Part shown: positions 1 to 7,985 of the stretch, in pieces
Layout: every line of letters starts with the position of its first letter
Position numbering within the stretch: the first letter of the stretch is position 1
Assembly (NCBI GenBank): GCA_046541355.1
Contig: JBKHDM010000041.1
Span: 1 to 27,027 of the forward strand
Direction of reading: 5' to 3'
DNA length: 27,027 nt
From: CAYZHV01 sp046541355
GTDB lineage: Bacteria; Spirochaetota; Spirochaetia; DSM-27196; Alkalispirochaetaceae
Made by a program: the position numbers and the translations under genes
The notes under the pieces: generated by a model
What the model saw: the letters and a program-made list of their open reading frames with translations, nothing else
The model's database searches: none
Told to the model about the DNA's origin: nothing

Positions 1-217
1 AGAGGCTCGAGAGGGTTTGAAGGGTCAGGGAAATACCGCAGTGCAGGCAGCGGCGAGGGGCGAGCAGATGCTCTAGGAACGACAAGACGCTCATACAGTG
101 TTAAGACGTCTTCACGAGGGTTGACGCTTCAGGCAAGGGCGAACCGGTCTGCGCAACCGGGAGCCTCGCCCCGATTGACCGGCGCTTTCCGGAGGAGTAT
201 GTTACCTCCACCTCGAT
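1..217. other. Left-edge region upstream of crtY, no recognised gene
   Basis: No recognisable gene lies here. On the plus strand, the frame starting at base 2 stays open to a TAG at 74-76 and ends in ARGEQML. This could be the last 24 codons of a gene that starts outside the window. Its third-position GC is only mildly raised and I cannot assign a family. Another plus frame is open from base 1 to 231 but reads as low-complexity Arg/Ser/Gly sequence and is probably chance. The rest holds a 10-bp palindrome (AAGACGTCTT, 103-112) and the probable crtY promoter. Confidence 0.4.
175..203 (+). promoter_or_regulatory. Possible sigma-70 promoter of crtY
   Basis: TTGACC (175-180), a 17-bp spacer, and TATGTT (198-203). 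The expected transcript start near 210 would leave only about 8 nt before the ATG at 218. The purine-rich GGAGGAG at 191-197 would then lie in the promoter spacer rather than in the mRNA. It is also too far from the ATG (20 nt) to be an ordinary Shine-Dalgarno. This is a pattern match only. Confidence 0.35.
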
Positions 218-1381
218 ATGCGCGATTATGAGTTTATCCTCGCCGGAGGCGGGATGGCGGGACTCAGCCTCGCTTACCACCTCCTGTTCAGCCCGTTGCA
301 GGACCGTAATATCCTCATTATTGATCTCGAGGATAAGCGGAAGAACGACCGGACCTGGTGCTTCTGGGACACAACCCCGAGCCCCTACCACTCGATCGTA
401 CACAAACGGTGGAGCCATTTCCTGATCGAGAGCGATGAGTACTCCGAGAGAATTCCCCTCGCCCCCTACGACTACCGGATGATCCGGGGGGAAGATTTCT
501 ACCGCTTCGTAAAGGACGCCCTTGGATCAGCCCCGAACGTCACCTTTCTCCAAGCGCGGGTCAACGAGATGAGAGAGTTAGACGACCGGGTGGAGGTCCA
601 CACCTCCGCGGGCACCTACACCGGGCGGTGGGTCTTCGACAGTCTGTTTTTTCCCCGGGAGTTTCATGTCGACGAGCAAAAGTACCACTTCCTGAAGCAG
701 CACTTTGTCGGCTGGTTTATCAGGACCAGTCGCCCGCTCTTTGACCCCGAGGCGGCAACCTGGTTCGATTTCCGGGTGCCCCAGAAGGGAGAGATGCGCT
801 TTATGTATCTCCTGCCGACCTCCGAGAGGGAGGCGCTGGTGGAGTTCACCCTCTTTTCCTACACCCTCCTCGAGCGGGAGGAGTACGAGGAGAATATCCG
901 CAGGTATATAGCCGAGGTACTCCAGCTCGGGCAGGAGGAGTACGAGATCCTCGAGCGGGAGGACGGGATCATCCCGATGACCGATCAGCCGTTCCAGCGC
1001 TCCGGAGGGCGGCGGATCATGCGCATCGGTACCAAGGGGGGGATGGTAAAGGCTTCCACCGGTTTTACCTTTCATCGGACCCAGCGGGATTGCCGGCACA
1101 TCGTGGCGAGTCTGGTGGAGCGGGATACCCCGTTTCACTCCCTTCGCCCTTCTCCGATCTATCCGATGATGGACAGTATGCTTCTGCAGATCATGCACCG
1201 CAAGGGTGAATTGAGTAAGCCGATCTTTATCAAGCTCTTCGAGAATAATCCGATCCAGCGGCTCTTGCGCTTTCTCGACGAGGAGGCGGAGACGAGGGAG
1301 CTGCTGCAGATCATGAACTCCGTGCCCTGGTGGCCCTTTATCGCGGCGGGAATCAAACTCAAGGTGCTGAGGAAGGTGTAA
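218..1381 (+). CDS. crtY: Lycopene beta-cyclase (CrtY/CrtL family)
   Basis: FAD-dependent cyclase that closes a beta-ionone ring on linear carotenes such as lycopene, probably at the inner membrane. The 387-residue length is typical of the bacterial CrtY family. Visible signatures are the N-terminal dinucleotide-binding motif GGGMAG (residues 10-15), the family motif RTWCFWD (45-51), GIIPMTDQPF in the second half, and a late GTKGGMVKASTGFTF block. The start is the ATG before RDYEF, which puts the nucleotide-binding strand at the usual distance from the N terminus. No well-spaced Shine-Dalgarno is present (see the possible promoter just upstream). The next gene starts 1 nt after the stop and also belongs to carotenoid synthesis, so the two form an operon. 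Family assignment is strong. Whether one or both ends of lycopene are cyclised cannot be read from the sequence. Confidence 0.9.
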   Translation: MRDYEFILAGGGMAGLSLAYHLLFSPLQDRNILIIDLEDKRKNDRTWCFWDTTPSPYHSIVHKRWSHFLIESDEYSERIPLAPYDYRMIRGEDFYRFVKDALGSAPNVTFLQARVNEMRELDDRVEVHTSAGTYTGRWVFDSLFFPREFHVDEQKYHFLKQHFVGWFIRTSRPLFDPEAATWFDFRVPQKGEMRFMYLLPTSEREALVEFTLFSYTLLEREEYEENIRRYIAEVLQLGQEEYEILEREDGIIPMTDQPFQRSGGRRIMRIGTKGGMVKASTGFTFHRTQRDCRHIVASLVERDTPFHSLRPSPIYPMMDSMLLQIMHRKGELSKPIFIKLFENNPIQRLLRFLDEEAETRELLQIMNSVPWWPFIAAGIKLKVLRKV

Positions 1382-1382
1382 G

Positions 1383-2129
1383 GTGGAGCTTCTCAGAGCG
1401 TCTCTCTCTCAGGTTACCATCCCCGAGGCTGTTGGTTTCGGGGTCTGGGCGGCGGTGATGATCGCGGTGCCGATCCTTCGCTGGGTGTACGGAACGGGAG
1501 CCGAGCGGGTGGGCATCTCCCTCGGCGTTATCGCCCAGGTCTCCCTGGTCCTCCTGGTCCTCTCGGAACATCTGCCCCCGGGGAGGGTGCTCCTGACCGC
1601 GGCGGCTGTGCCGTTTCTCGGCTGGTTAGCCGAGTTTGTCGGCAGCCGCACGGGCTTTCCCTTCGGTGACTACGAGTACACAGACGTCCTGAAACCACAG
1701 ATCGGGCGGGTTCCGGTGATCATACCTCTCGCCTGGCTCATGATGATGCCCTCGGCCTGGACTGTTGCTGCCCTCATAACCGGTGGAGAGAACCGACTCA
1801 TCACCGCCCTGGTGGCGGGGGCTGCGTTTACCGCCTGGGACTTTTTTCTCGACCCCCAGATGGTCAACTGGAACTTCTGGCAGTGGAATCGAAAGGGAGG
1901 GTATTTCGGAATACCCTGGGTCAACTTTCTCGGCTGGTTTCTTGTGAGCAGCGCCATCTCCGCCCTCCTCATTCCGGAGGGAGCGCAGCAGATGCGGGTG
2001 CTCTATCTGGTCTTTATCCTCACCTGGTTGCTTCAGGGGATCGGAGAGTTTTTCTTCTGGAAGCTCCGGGGACCAGCCGTGGCCGGAGCCCTCGCGATGG
2101 GGCTCTTTATCCTGCTTCCCCTACTCTGA
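1383..2129 (+). CDS. cruF: Carotenoid 1',2'-hydratase-like membrane protein (CruF/DUF422)
   Basis: Polytopic membrane protein of 248 residues with roughly seven hydrophobic segments. It belongs to the carotenoid-biosynthesis family that includes CruF (gamma-carotene C-1' hydratase) and the haloarchaeal bisanhydrobacterioruberin hydratase. Diagnostic motifs are EFVGSRTGFPFGDYEYT (residues 84-100), PVIIPLAWLMM, AWDFFLDPQMV (151-161) and GIPWVNFLGW. These conserved Glu/Asp residues in membrane helices are typical of the family. The start is GTG, with AGGAAGG at 1370-1376 as ribosome site, inside the end of crtY. After a cyclase, its likely job is to add water (a tertiary hydroxyl) at the acyclic end of a monocyclic carotene. 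The family is clear; the exact substrate is inferred from the neighbour. Its last 9 bp overlap the end of mutS on the other strand. Confidence 0.8.
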   Translation: MELLRASLSQVTIPEAVGFGVWAAVMIAVPILRWVYGTGAERVGISLGVIAQVSLVLLVLSEHLPPGRVLLTAAAVPFLGWLAEFVGSRTGFPFGDYEYTDVLKPQIGRVPVIIPLAWLMMMPSAWTVAALITGGENRLITALVAGAAFTAWDFFLDPQMVNWNFWQWNRKGGYFGIPWVNFLGWFLVSSAISALLIPEGAQQMRVLYLVFILTWLLQGIGEFFFWKLRGPAVAGALAMGLFILLPLL

Positions 2130-4775
2130 CACCCTTCGCCGCCACTCCGACAGAAGATTGAGCGCCGCGAGGGGGGTGAGCTCGTCGAGGTTGAGGGCTC
2201 GCAGCTCCGAGAGGATCAGATCCTCCGGCGAAAAGAGCGACCCCTGGGGCTCGGGCCCGGCACCTCCACTGCCTCCGGCCACCGGCCGCCTCGGTTTGGG
2301 CCCGCTTCTCCCGGAGCTCTCACCCGAGAGGGCCGGCTCCCCGGGCGGCTGCGGTCCGGCAGCCTCCTCGAAACGGCGCAGCAGCTGGTCGAGGAGTTCC
2401 TGGGAGCGTTCAACCACCCTCGCTGGGATCCCCGCGAGCCGGGCTACGTGGATGCCGTAGGAGTTGTTCGAGGGCCCTGCAACCACTTTCTTGAGAAAGA
2501 TGATCTCCTTGCCCTGCTCTGCGACCTTCATCGAGAGATTCAGGAGCCTCGGATGCTCCATCGATGTGAGCTCGTGGAAATGGGTAGCAAAGAGCGTGCG
2601 GCAGCCGACCCTCTCGAGAAGCTCCTCACTAACCGCCTGGGCGATGGCGAGGCCGTCATTGGTGCTCGTGCCCCGGCCTACCTCGTCCATGATGACCAGA
2701 CTATCCTCGCCGGCGGAGCGCAGAATATTGCTGGTCTCGTTCATCTCGAGAAGAAAGGTCGACTCACCCCGAGCGAGGTTGTCCGAGGCGCCGACGCGAC
2801 AGAAGAGTCGGTCGACTATACCCACCCTCGCCGAGGCGGCGGGGACGAAGGAGCCGATCTGGGTCATGAGGGCGATCAGGGCGTTCTGACGGAGAAAGGT
2901 CGACTTTCCCGCCATGTTCGGCCCGGTAATGAGGGCGAATCTGCCGGGAGACTCATCGCTTCCGATCTCCAGGGAGTTAGCCACAAAGGTTCCCGCGGGG
3001 AGGTGGTGTTCCACCACCGGGTGGCGCCCGTCGACAACAGTCAGTTCCGGCCTCTCGGAGAGTTGCGGCCGGGCGTAACCGTTTGAGGTGGCGCTCCAGG
3101 CGAGGGAGTGAAAGGTATCGATCTCGGCGAGCTCCTCGGAGATTCGAAGGAGATCCCCTACTGATCCGGCAAGCTCATCCCGGATCCCGAGGAAGAGCTC
3201 CCGCTCCCGCTCCACGATCTGCTCCTCGAGGCCGTTGAGCTTGCTTTCGAGCTGTGAAAGCTCCTCGGTGGTGTAGCGCTCGCTGCCTACAAGGGACTGG
3301 CGTCGGATAAAGTGGTCCGGAACACGGTCGAGCTGCGACTTGGTCACTTCAAAAAAGTGGCCGATGATCCTGTTGTACTTGATCCGCAGGTTACCGATGC
3401 CGCTCCGTTCCCGCTCCCGCTGGAGGTACTCATCGAGCACCCCCTTGCTGTTACCCCGGAGGCCCCGCAGCTCGTCGAGGCTCTCATCGAACCCGTCGGC
3501 GATGAGGTTGCCCTCGGTGAGCAGAATCGACGGGTTCTCGGCTATCGCCTCCTCGATCCTGGCAGCCACGACGTCGGCGGTTTCAATGGCGGGAAAGGGT
3601 GTCCCGGTGTACCACTCCTGGAGAATCGCCGCGACAGCCTCTGCTCCCCGCAGGGAGCCACTGATCGCCACCAGATCCTTCGCGTGGGCTCTGCCGAGGC
3701 CGAGGCGCGAGGCGAGGCGCTCGAGATCGTAGAGCTTCTCCAACCCGTCCCTCACGCTGCGAAGCACGCTCTGCCGCCGGTAGAGGTACTCGACCCGGTC
3801 GAGCCGACGGTTTATCTCCTCCTCGACCCGGGAGGGCGCGAGGATGCGGCGGCGCAGGAGTCGAGCCCCCATCGGGGTGCGGCACTGGTTCAACACTTCA
3901 AAGAGGGTGAACCGGGAGGAGCCGTCCTGCATGTTTCGCAGAAGCTCGAGGTTTCGCTGGGTCGACTCGTCGAGGATGAGTCGGTCCTCCTCCCGGAGCC
4001 GGTTGATGCCGGTGATGTTTCCGAGGGCTCCCCGGTTGTTATCCTCGAGATAGGCGAGAAGTGGTCCGGTCGAGAGGATCGCCGGGTCCTCCTCGGAGGT
4101 TCCGAATCCCTTGAGATTCGCCACCCTCAGAAGCGTTGTGAGCCGCCTGCGGGAGTCATCGAGATGGAACTCCCAGTCCGGAAGCCGGTTTACCAGGAGG
4201 GAGTCCCGCTCCTCGAGGATCCGCTGGATGCCGGGGCTCTCCTCGAGGAGGGACTCCTGGATGAGCAGCTCCCGAGGCTGGAGGCGGGAGAGCTCCTTGG
4301 AGAGCCCCTCGGCGGCGGAGGAGAGGGGAAAGGATGTTGCGGCGAGCTCTCCGGTAGAGATGTCGGCGTAGGCGAGGGAGATCTGTTCGCCCGTGGCGCC
4401 GACGGCGCAGATGTAGTTGTTCGAGCCAGGCTGGAGGTAGTCCTCCTCGCTCACCGTCCCCGGGGTGATCACCTGGATCACCTCGCGCTCCACGATCCCC
4501 TTGCTCGCTCTCGGGTCTCCGGTCTGCTCGCAGATCGCCACCTTTCGGCCCGCCTGGATAAGCCGGGCGATGTAGCCCTGGGCGGCGTGATACGGCACGC
4601 CGCACATCGGCATTCCCTGCCGCTGCGTCAGGGTGAGACCGAGAATCCGGGCCGCCTCCTGGGCGTCCCGCTGGAACATCTCGTAGAAGTCGCCGAGGCG
4701 AAAGAAGAGAATCGCGTCCGAGTGCTCCTGTTTGATGCGCCGGTACTGGCGCATCATCGGAGTGTCGTCGCTCAT
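2121..4775 (-). CDS. mutS: DNA mismatch repair protein MutS
   Basis: Cytoplasmic mismatch-recognition ATPase, 884 residues from the chosen ATG. The N terminus carries the mismatch-reading Phe-x-Glu in GDFYEMF. Walker A GPNMAGKST falls at about residues 617-625 and Walker B VIMDEVGRGTS at about 693-703, followed by the FATHFHEL switch region. These positions match E. coli MutS closely. The reading frame is open further upstream to 4850, but that part runs back into skp and lacks MutS similarity, so the ATG giving MSDDTPMM is preferred. It lies 5 nt after the skp stop without a clear Shine-Dalgarno, so translational coupling is likely. Near the C terminus a Pro/Gly/Arg-rich linker of about 45 residues separates the ATPase from the terminal helical segment. 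It is the last gene of the tamB-bamA-skp-mutS unit. No mutL is present in the window. Confidence 0.97.
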   Translation of the reverse strand: MSDDTPMMRQYRRIKQEHSDAILFFRLGDFYEMFQRDAQEAARILGLTLTQRQGMPMCGVPYHAAQGYIARLIQAGRKVAICEQTGDPRASKGIVEREVIQVITPGTVSEEDYLQPGSNNYICAVGATGEQISLAYADISTGELAATSFPLSSAAEGLSKELSRLQPRELLIQESLLEESPGIQRILEERDSLLVNRLPDWEFHLDDSRRRLTTLLRVANLKGFGTSEEDPAILSTGPLLAYLEDNNRGALGNITGINRLREEDRLILDESTQRNLELLRNMQDGSSRFTLFEVLNQCRTPMGARLLRRRILAPSRVEEEINRRLDRVEYLYRRQSVLRSVRDGLEKLYDLERLASRLGLGRAHAKDLVAISGSLRGAEAVAAILQEWYTGTPFPAIETADVVAARIEEAIAENPSILLTEGNLIADGFDESLDELRGLRGNSKGVLDEYLQRERERSGIGNLRIKYNRIIGHFFEVTKSQLDRVPDHFIRRQSLVGSERYTTEELSQLESKLNGLEEQIVERERELFLGIRDELAGSVGDLLRISEELAEIDTFHSLAWSATSNGYARPQLSERPELTVVDGRHPVVEHHLPAGTFVANSLEIGSDESPGRFALITGPNMAGKSTFLRQNALIALMTQIGSFVPAASARVGIVDRLFCRVGASDNLARGESTFLLEMNETSNILRSAGEDSLVIMDEVGRGTSTNDGLAIAQAVSEELLERVGCRTLFATHFHELTSMEHPRLLNLSMKVAEQGKEIIFLKKVVAGPSNNSYGIHVARLAGIPARVVERSQELLDQLLRRFEEAAGPQPPGEPALSGESSGRSGPKPRRPVAGGSGGAGPEPQGSLFSPEDLILSELRALNLDELTPLAALNLLSEWRRRVSE

Positions 4776-4780
4776 CCGTG

Positions 4781-5320
4781 TCAGCGGTCGGTGGTCTGCC
4801 AGAGCCGTTCGAGGACCAGATCGCTTATGTCGACTTCCTGGGACCACCACTGGAGACCGGAGGTGTCGGAGCGCACGACCACGGTGTATCCCTGACTCTC
4901 CGCTACAAACTGGATTGCCTGCTGGAGCTGGTTGAGAAACTCGTTTGACAGCAGCTGCTCCTGCTGCAGTTGAAGCTGCTCTCTCCGGCGCCGGCCGAGA
5001 TCCTCGACAAAACGGGTCATCTCGAGAATCTCGCGGTCGAGCTCTGAAACCCGCCGCTGATCCCCGCGGTTGCGCGCCTGGAGCCGCTGATCCCGGAGGC
5101 TTTCGAGCTCCCGCAGCTGCTGGTCGATCTCGCTCTGATACTCCGTGCGCAGCCGCTCGAGTTCCCGAACCCCCTGGGAGTCGCGGTAGAAGGTATTGTA
5201 GACCCGATCGATGTTGATCACCGCCACGGTTGTGAGCTGCTCCCCGTGGAGCAGCGCTCCGAGGAACAGAAAGAAAAGAAACGCGACGGTTTTGCGGGTA
5301 ACATTTGTACGGTGGTTCAT
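4781..5320 (-). CDS. skp: Periplasmic chaperone Skp/OmpH family
   Basis: Secreted chaperone that keeps unfolded outer-membrane proteins soluble on their way to BamA. The product of about 179 residues begins with a basic stretch and a hydrophobic core (signal peptide about residues 1-26, ending LLHGEQ). The mature part opens with VAVINIDRVY, the usual OmpH beginning. A long charged coiled-coil rich in Glu/Arg/Gln follows (about 45-125), then a short beta part (YTVVVRSDTSG). The ATG at 5320 is chosen because AGGAGT lies about 10 nt upstream. A GTG at 5332 in the same frame overlaps that ribosome site. It sits 23 nt after bamA, its functional partner, and 5 nt before mutS. The same neighbours occur in Treponema pallidum (TP0326-TP0328, from memory). 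Confidence 0.88.
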   Translation of the reverse strand: MNHRTNVTRKTVAFLFFLFLGALLHGEQLTTVAVINIDRVYNTFYRDSQGVRELERLRTEYQSEIDQQLRELESLRDQRLQARNRGDQRRVSELDREILEMTRFVEDLGRRRREQLQLQQEQLLSNEFLNQLQQAIQFVAESQGYTVVVRSDTSGLQWWSQEVDISDLVLERLWQTTDR

Positions 5321-5343
5321 ATGGTTAGTCACTCCTTGGAGAG

Positions 5344-7968
5344 TTAGAAGAACTCGGCGCCGATGGAGAAGACGAGTTCAACACCCCGGCCCTCCTCGCC
5401 GCCACGATTAAAGAGATTTCCGGTCTGCCAGTCGATGGTACCGTCCTCTTCCACCAGGAAGCGCTTGGCTATGTAGAGCCGTATGGGAAACTGGGGTATC
5501 ACAAACCGGACACCGCTTCCCATCGTGAACTTCCAGTCGTTGATCGTCCCCTCTCCGCTTCCGATGTCCTCCCGGTCCTGCCAGAGGCGCGCCCCCTCGA
5601 GGAAGGTATCCCACCATATAACCTGTTCCGCCAGGGGCATCCGCAGCTCCAGCCAGTTGTTCCAGAGCGCCTCACCCCGGTCCCGCGGCCAGCCGCGTGA
5701 GTTGAAGATACCGTCCTGGATGATCAGGTACTGCTCCCCGGGGCCGTCGGTCTCGTAGTCGCTGTCTCCCGGGTAGAAGAAGTGAGGAAATACCATGTCG
5801 AACCTCGACTCCGCCCCGAGGACCATCTTCCAGTTCCAGTTGTCAAAGACCGGCCAGTCCCAGAGGGTGACAAATGCCTGCGCCTTGGACTCGGACCGGA
5901 TAAAGTGGCGGTCACCGAAGAGAAATCCGCCGTAGAAGACCAGGGACTGATCGAGGAGGTACCCGCTGGAGGGGGAAAAGACGATATCCCTGTCGTCGAG
6001 GGAGAGCCCGAGGCGCCAGAAGTTGATTACCCGCCAGCTGTTGAGGTTGTCCCGGGTCGAGGCGTTGAAGGGGCGGTAGATCGACTCGTCGTAGGTGATG
6101 TAGTTGAGGCGGGTTCCGATGGAGGTGCCCGGACGAAGCCGACCCGCAACGGTCTGAAAGGTGTAGCCGGTGCTTCCGGAGAGGCCGAAGTTCCAGGCGT
6201 TGTACTCCATCAGGTACTCGTCCGGGATCGCCGCGAGGCCGCCGCCTGCGTAGTCGTAGTCCCGCTCGAGGTCGTAGAGGTCGACGTTCTCGTCCGACGG
6301 ATCACCGGGAAAGTACTCCCCCGCCTCGTAGGTGACCCCGTCAATGGTGGTCTCTTCGGTAAATACGTACTGCCCGGTAAACGGGTCGGGCACCGCCTCG
6401 TCCTCCTCGTCGCTGCTGAAGACAGGGGCGAGAATGTCCTGGGGCACCCCGGTAATCCGGGAGCGCTCCACGGAGAAGTCGACGCCGCCGCTCCACCGCT
6501 GACCGAAGAGCCACGGCTCGGTAAAGTTGAAGTTCAACGTCTGGGTGATCGGCGACAGGGAGGTGTCGATGCCGAAGGTCTGCCCCCGTCCCCGAAAGTT
6601 CCGGTCCTGCCAGCGTACCTGGGCGCTCACCGGGAACTCCTGGTTCCCCCCGAAGGCGACACCAAAGGTGATATCCGCGGTGGTCGTCTCCTCAACGTTT
6701 ACCACCAGATCCATCAGCCCCTCGGCGGAGCCCTCGGGAGTCTCGGGGGTTATGGCGGAAAAGTACTGAAGGTTTGCGAGGTTCTGCAGGCCCTGACGTA
6801 TCTTGGTGGCGCTAAAGACATCCCCGACCTCGAGGGGAATCTCCCGGTATAAAACGAAATCCTCGGTCTTCTCGTTGCCACGAATGATGATGTTCTCGAT
6901 GTGCGCCCGGTTGCGCTCGACAATGTTCACGGTGTAGGAGATGACGTTCTCATCCTCATCCCGATTCGCCTCCCGGGTAATCTGGTTGAAGATATACCCG
7001 TTCTGGTAGTAACGGTCCGCGACTCGCTGGTAGTCGGCGTCGAGCCGGGTCAGGTCGAGGGTATCCCCCTCATCGAGGCGGACGAGCTCCCGAAGCTCCT
7101 CGTCGCTGAAGATCGTATTTCCCTGAAAATCGATGCCCCCGAAGGTGTACAGCTCCCCCTCCTCGATAAAGAAGGTGAGCCTGACGCTCGAGCGCATCTC
7201 CTCTTCGCTGCGCTCCACATCCCGGGCAACATCGGTCACCGTGGCGTCGACGTAACCGCGCTCCTGGTACCACCGTTCGATCCGGTTGCGGTCCTGCTCG
7301 ACCATACGATCCTGGTAGACTCCCCTGTTGAACAGGGACTGCTCGTTACTCTGGATTACACCCCGGAGGGTGCTGTCGGTGGCAAAACTGTTGCCCTCGA
7401 AGCGTATCTCCTCAATGGTAAGCTGGCTACCCTCCTGGATGTCGAAGTAAAGGACGGTGCGCCCATCCTCCTCGACCACCCGGGAGGAGACCTCCACGTC
7501 CGGGTATCCTCTCTCAATATAAGCAGATACGATCGCCTCCTCGTCCACCCTCCGCTGGGAGCGGGTGATCATATCTCCCCGGGTGAGTAGTATGGCGCTG
7601 AGAAGCTGGTTTCGTCCCACCCGGTTGTTCCCGGTAAACTCGACCCGATCCACCACGGGGCGCTCGGTGACCTGAAAGTTCAGGATGACCGCCGAGCCTT
7701 CCTCGTCCGCCCGGATCGCCTCGGGTATGATTTCCTCGAAGTAGTCGAGGGCGTAGAGTCTGCGCTGGAGCTCGAGAAAGCGCTGGTCCGTAAAGGGCTG
7801 TCCGAGGTAGGGCTCGATGATCGTACCGAGCTCGTTGCGGGAGACGGTTTCGAGCCCCTCGAAGGTGATGTCCTGTATCGGTTTGTCCTGGTACCACTCC
7901 CCGTCGCTCTGGGCAAAGAGCGGCACGGTAATCAGGAGCGCCAGGAGCACTGGAAAGATTCGGTGCAT
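5344..7968 (-). CDS. bamA: Outer membrane protein assembly factor BamA
   Basis: Core of the beta-barrel assembly machine in the outer membrane; about 874 residues. After a signal peptide (MHRIFPVLL...PLFAQ) come POTRA repeats filling roughly residues 25-425. The last contains NEKTEDFVLYREIPLEVGDV. A C-terminal Omp85 barrel follows from about 426 and ends in Phe (GAEFF), as outer-membrane barrels do. The loop-6 segment, usually VRGF/Y, reads SRGW here (about residue 754). Around residues 513-586 there is a long acidic Asp/Glu-rich insertion that is probably surface exposed. The ATG at 7968 is chosen over an in-frame TTG at 7974 because AGAGGA lies 6 nt before it. It follows tamB by 17 nt and precedes skp, making an outer-membrane biogenesis operon. 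Confidence 0.95.
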   Translation of the reverse strand: MHRIFPVLLALLITVPLFAQSDGEWYQDKPIQDITFEGLETVSRNELGTIIEPYLGQPFTDQRFLELQRRLYALDYFEEIIPEAIRADEEGSAVILNFQVTERPVVDRVEFTGNNRVGRNQLLSAILLTRGDMITRSQRRVDEEAIVSAYIERGYPDVEVSSRVVEEDGRTVLYFDIQEGSQLTIEEIRFEGNSFATDSTLRGVIQSNEQSLFNRGVYQDRMVEQDRNRIERWYQERGYVDATVTDVARDVERSEEEMRSSVRLTFFIEEGELYTFGGIDFQGNTIFSDEELRELVRLDEGDTLDLTRLDADYQRVADRYYQNGYIFNQITREANRDEDENVISYTVNIVERNRAHIENIIIRGNEKTEDFVLYREIPLEVGDVFSATKIRQGLQNLANLQYFSAITPETPEGSAEGLMDLVVNVEETTTADITFGVAFGGNQEFPVSAQVRWQDRNFRGRGQTFGIDTSLSPITQTLNFNFTEPWLFGQRWSGGVDFSVERSRITGVPQDILAPVFSSDEEDEAVPDPFTGQYVFTEETTIDGVTYEAGEYFPGDPSDENVDLYDLERDYDYAGGGLAAIPDEYLMEYNAWNFGLSGSTGYTFQTVAGRLRPGTSIGTRLNYITYDESIYRPFNASTRDNLNSWRVINFWRLGLSLDDRDIVFSPSSGYLLDQSLVFYGGFLFGDRHFIRSESKAQAFVTLWDWPVFDNWNWKMVLGAESRFDMVFPHFFYPGDSDYETDGPGEQYLIIQDGIFNSRGWPRDRGEALWNNWLELRMPLAEQVIWWDTFLEGARLWQDREDIGSGEGTINDWKFTMGSGVRFVIPQFPIRLYIAKRFLVEEDGTIDWQTGNLFNRGGEEGRGVELVFSIGAEFF

Positions 7969-7985
7969 GTACAATCCTCTATGGT

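Noticed and set aside
103..112. Palindrome AAGACGTCTT as a crtY operator
   Set aside because: Ten bp is expected by chance at this scale. It is over 60 bp from the likely promoter, and no regulator is nearby.
3312..4895. 527-codon open frame on the plus strand
   Set aside because: It lies wholly antisense to mutS and the skp end. High third-position GC of the real gene keeps the opposite strand open. No domain or signal is recognisable.
5782..6852. 356-codon open frame on the plus strand
   Set aside because: Antisense to the bamA barrel region, with repetitive Val/Gly/Glu composition typical of mirrored codons.
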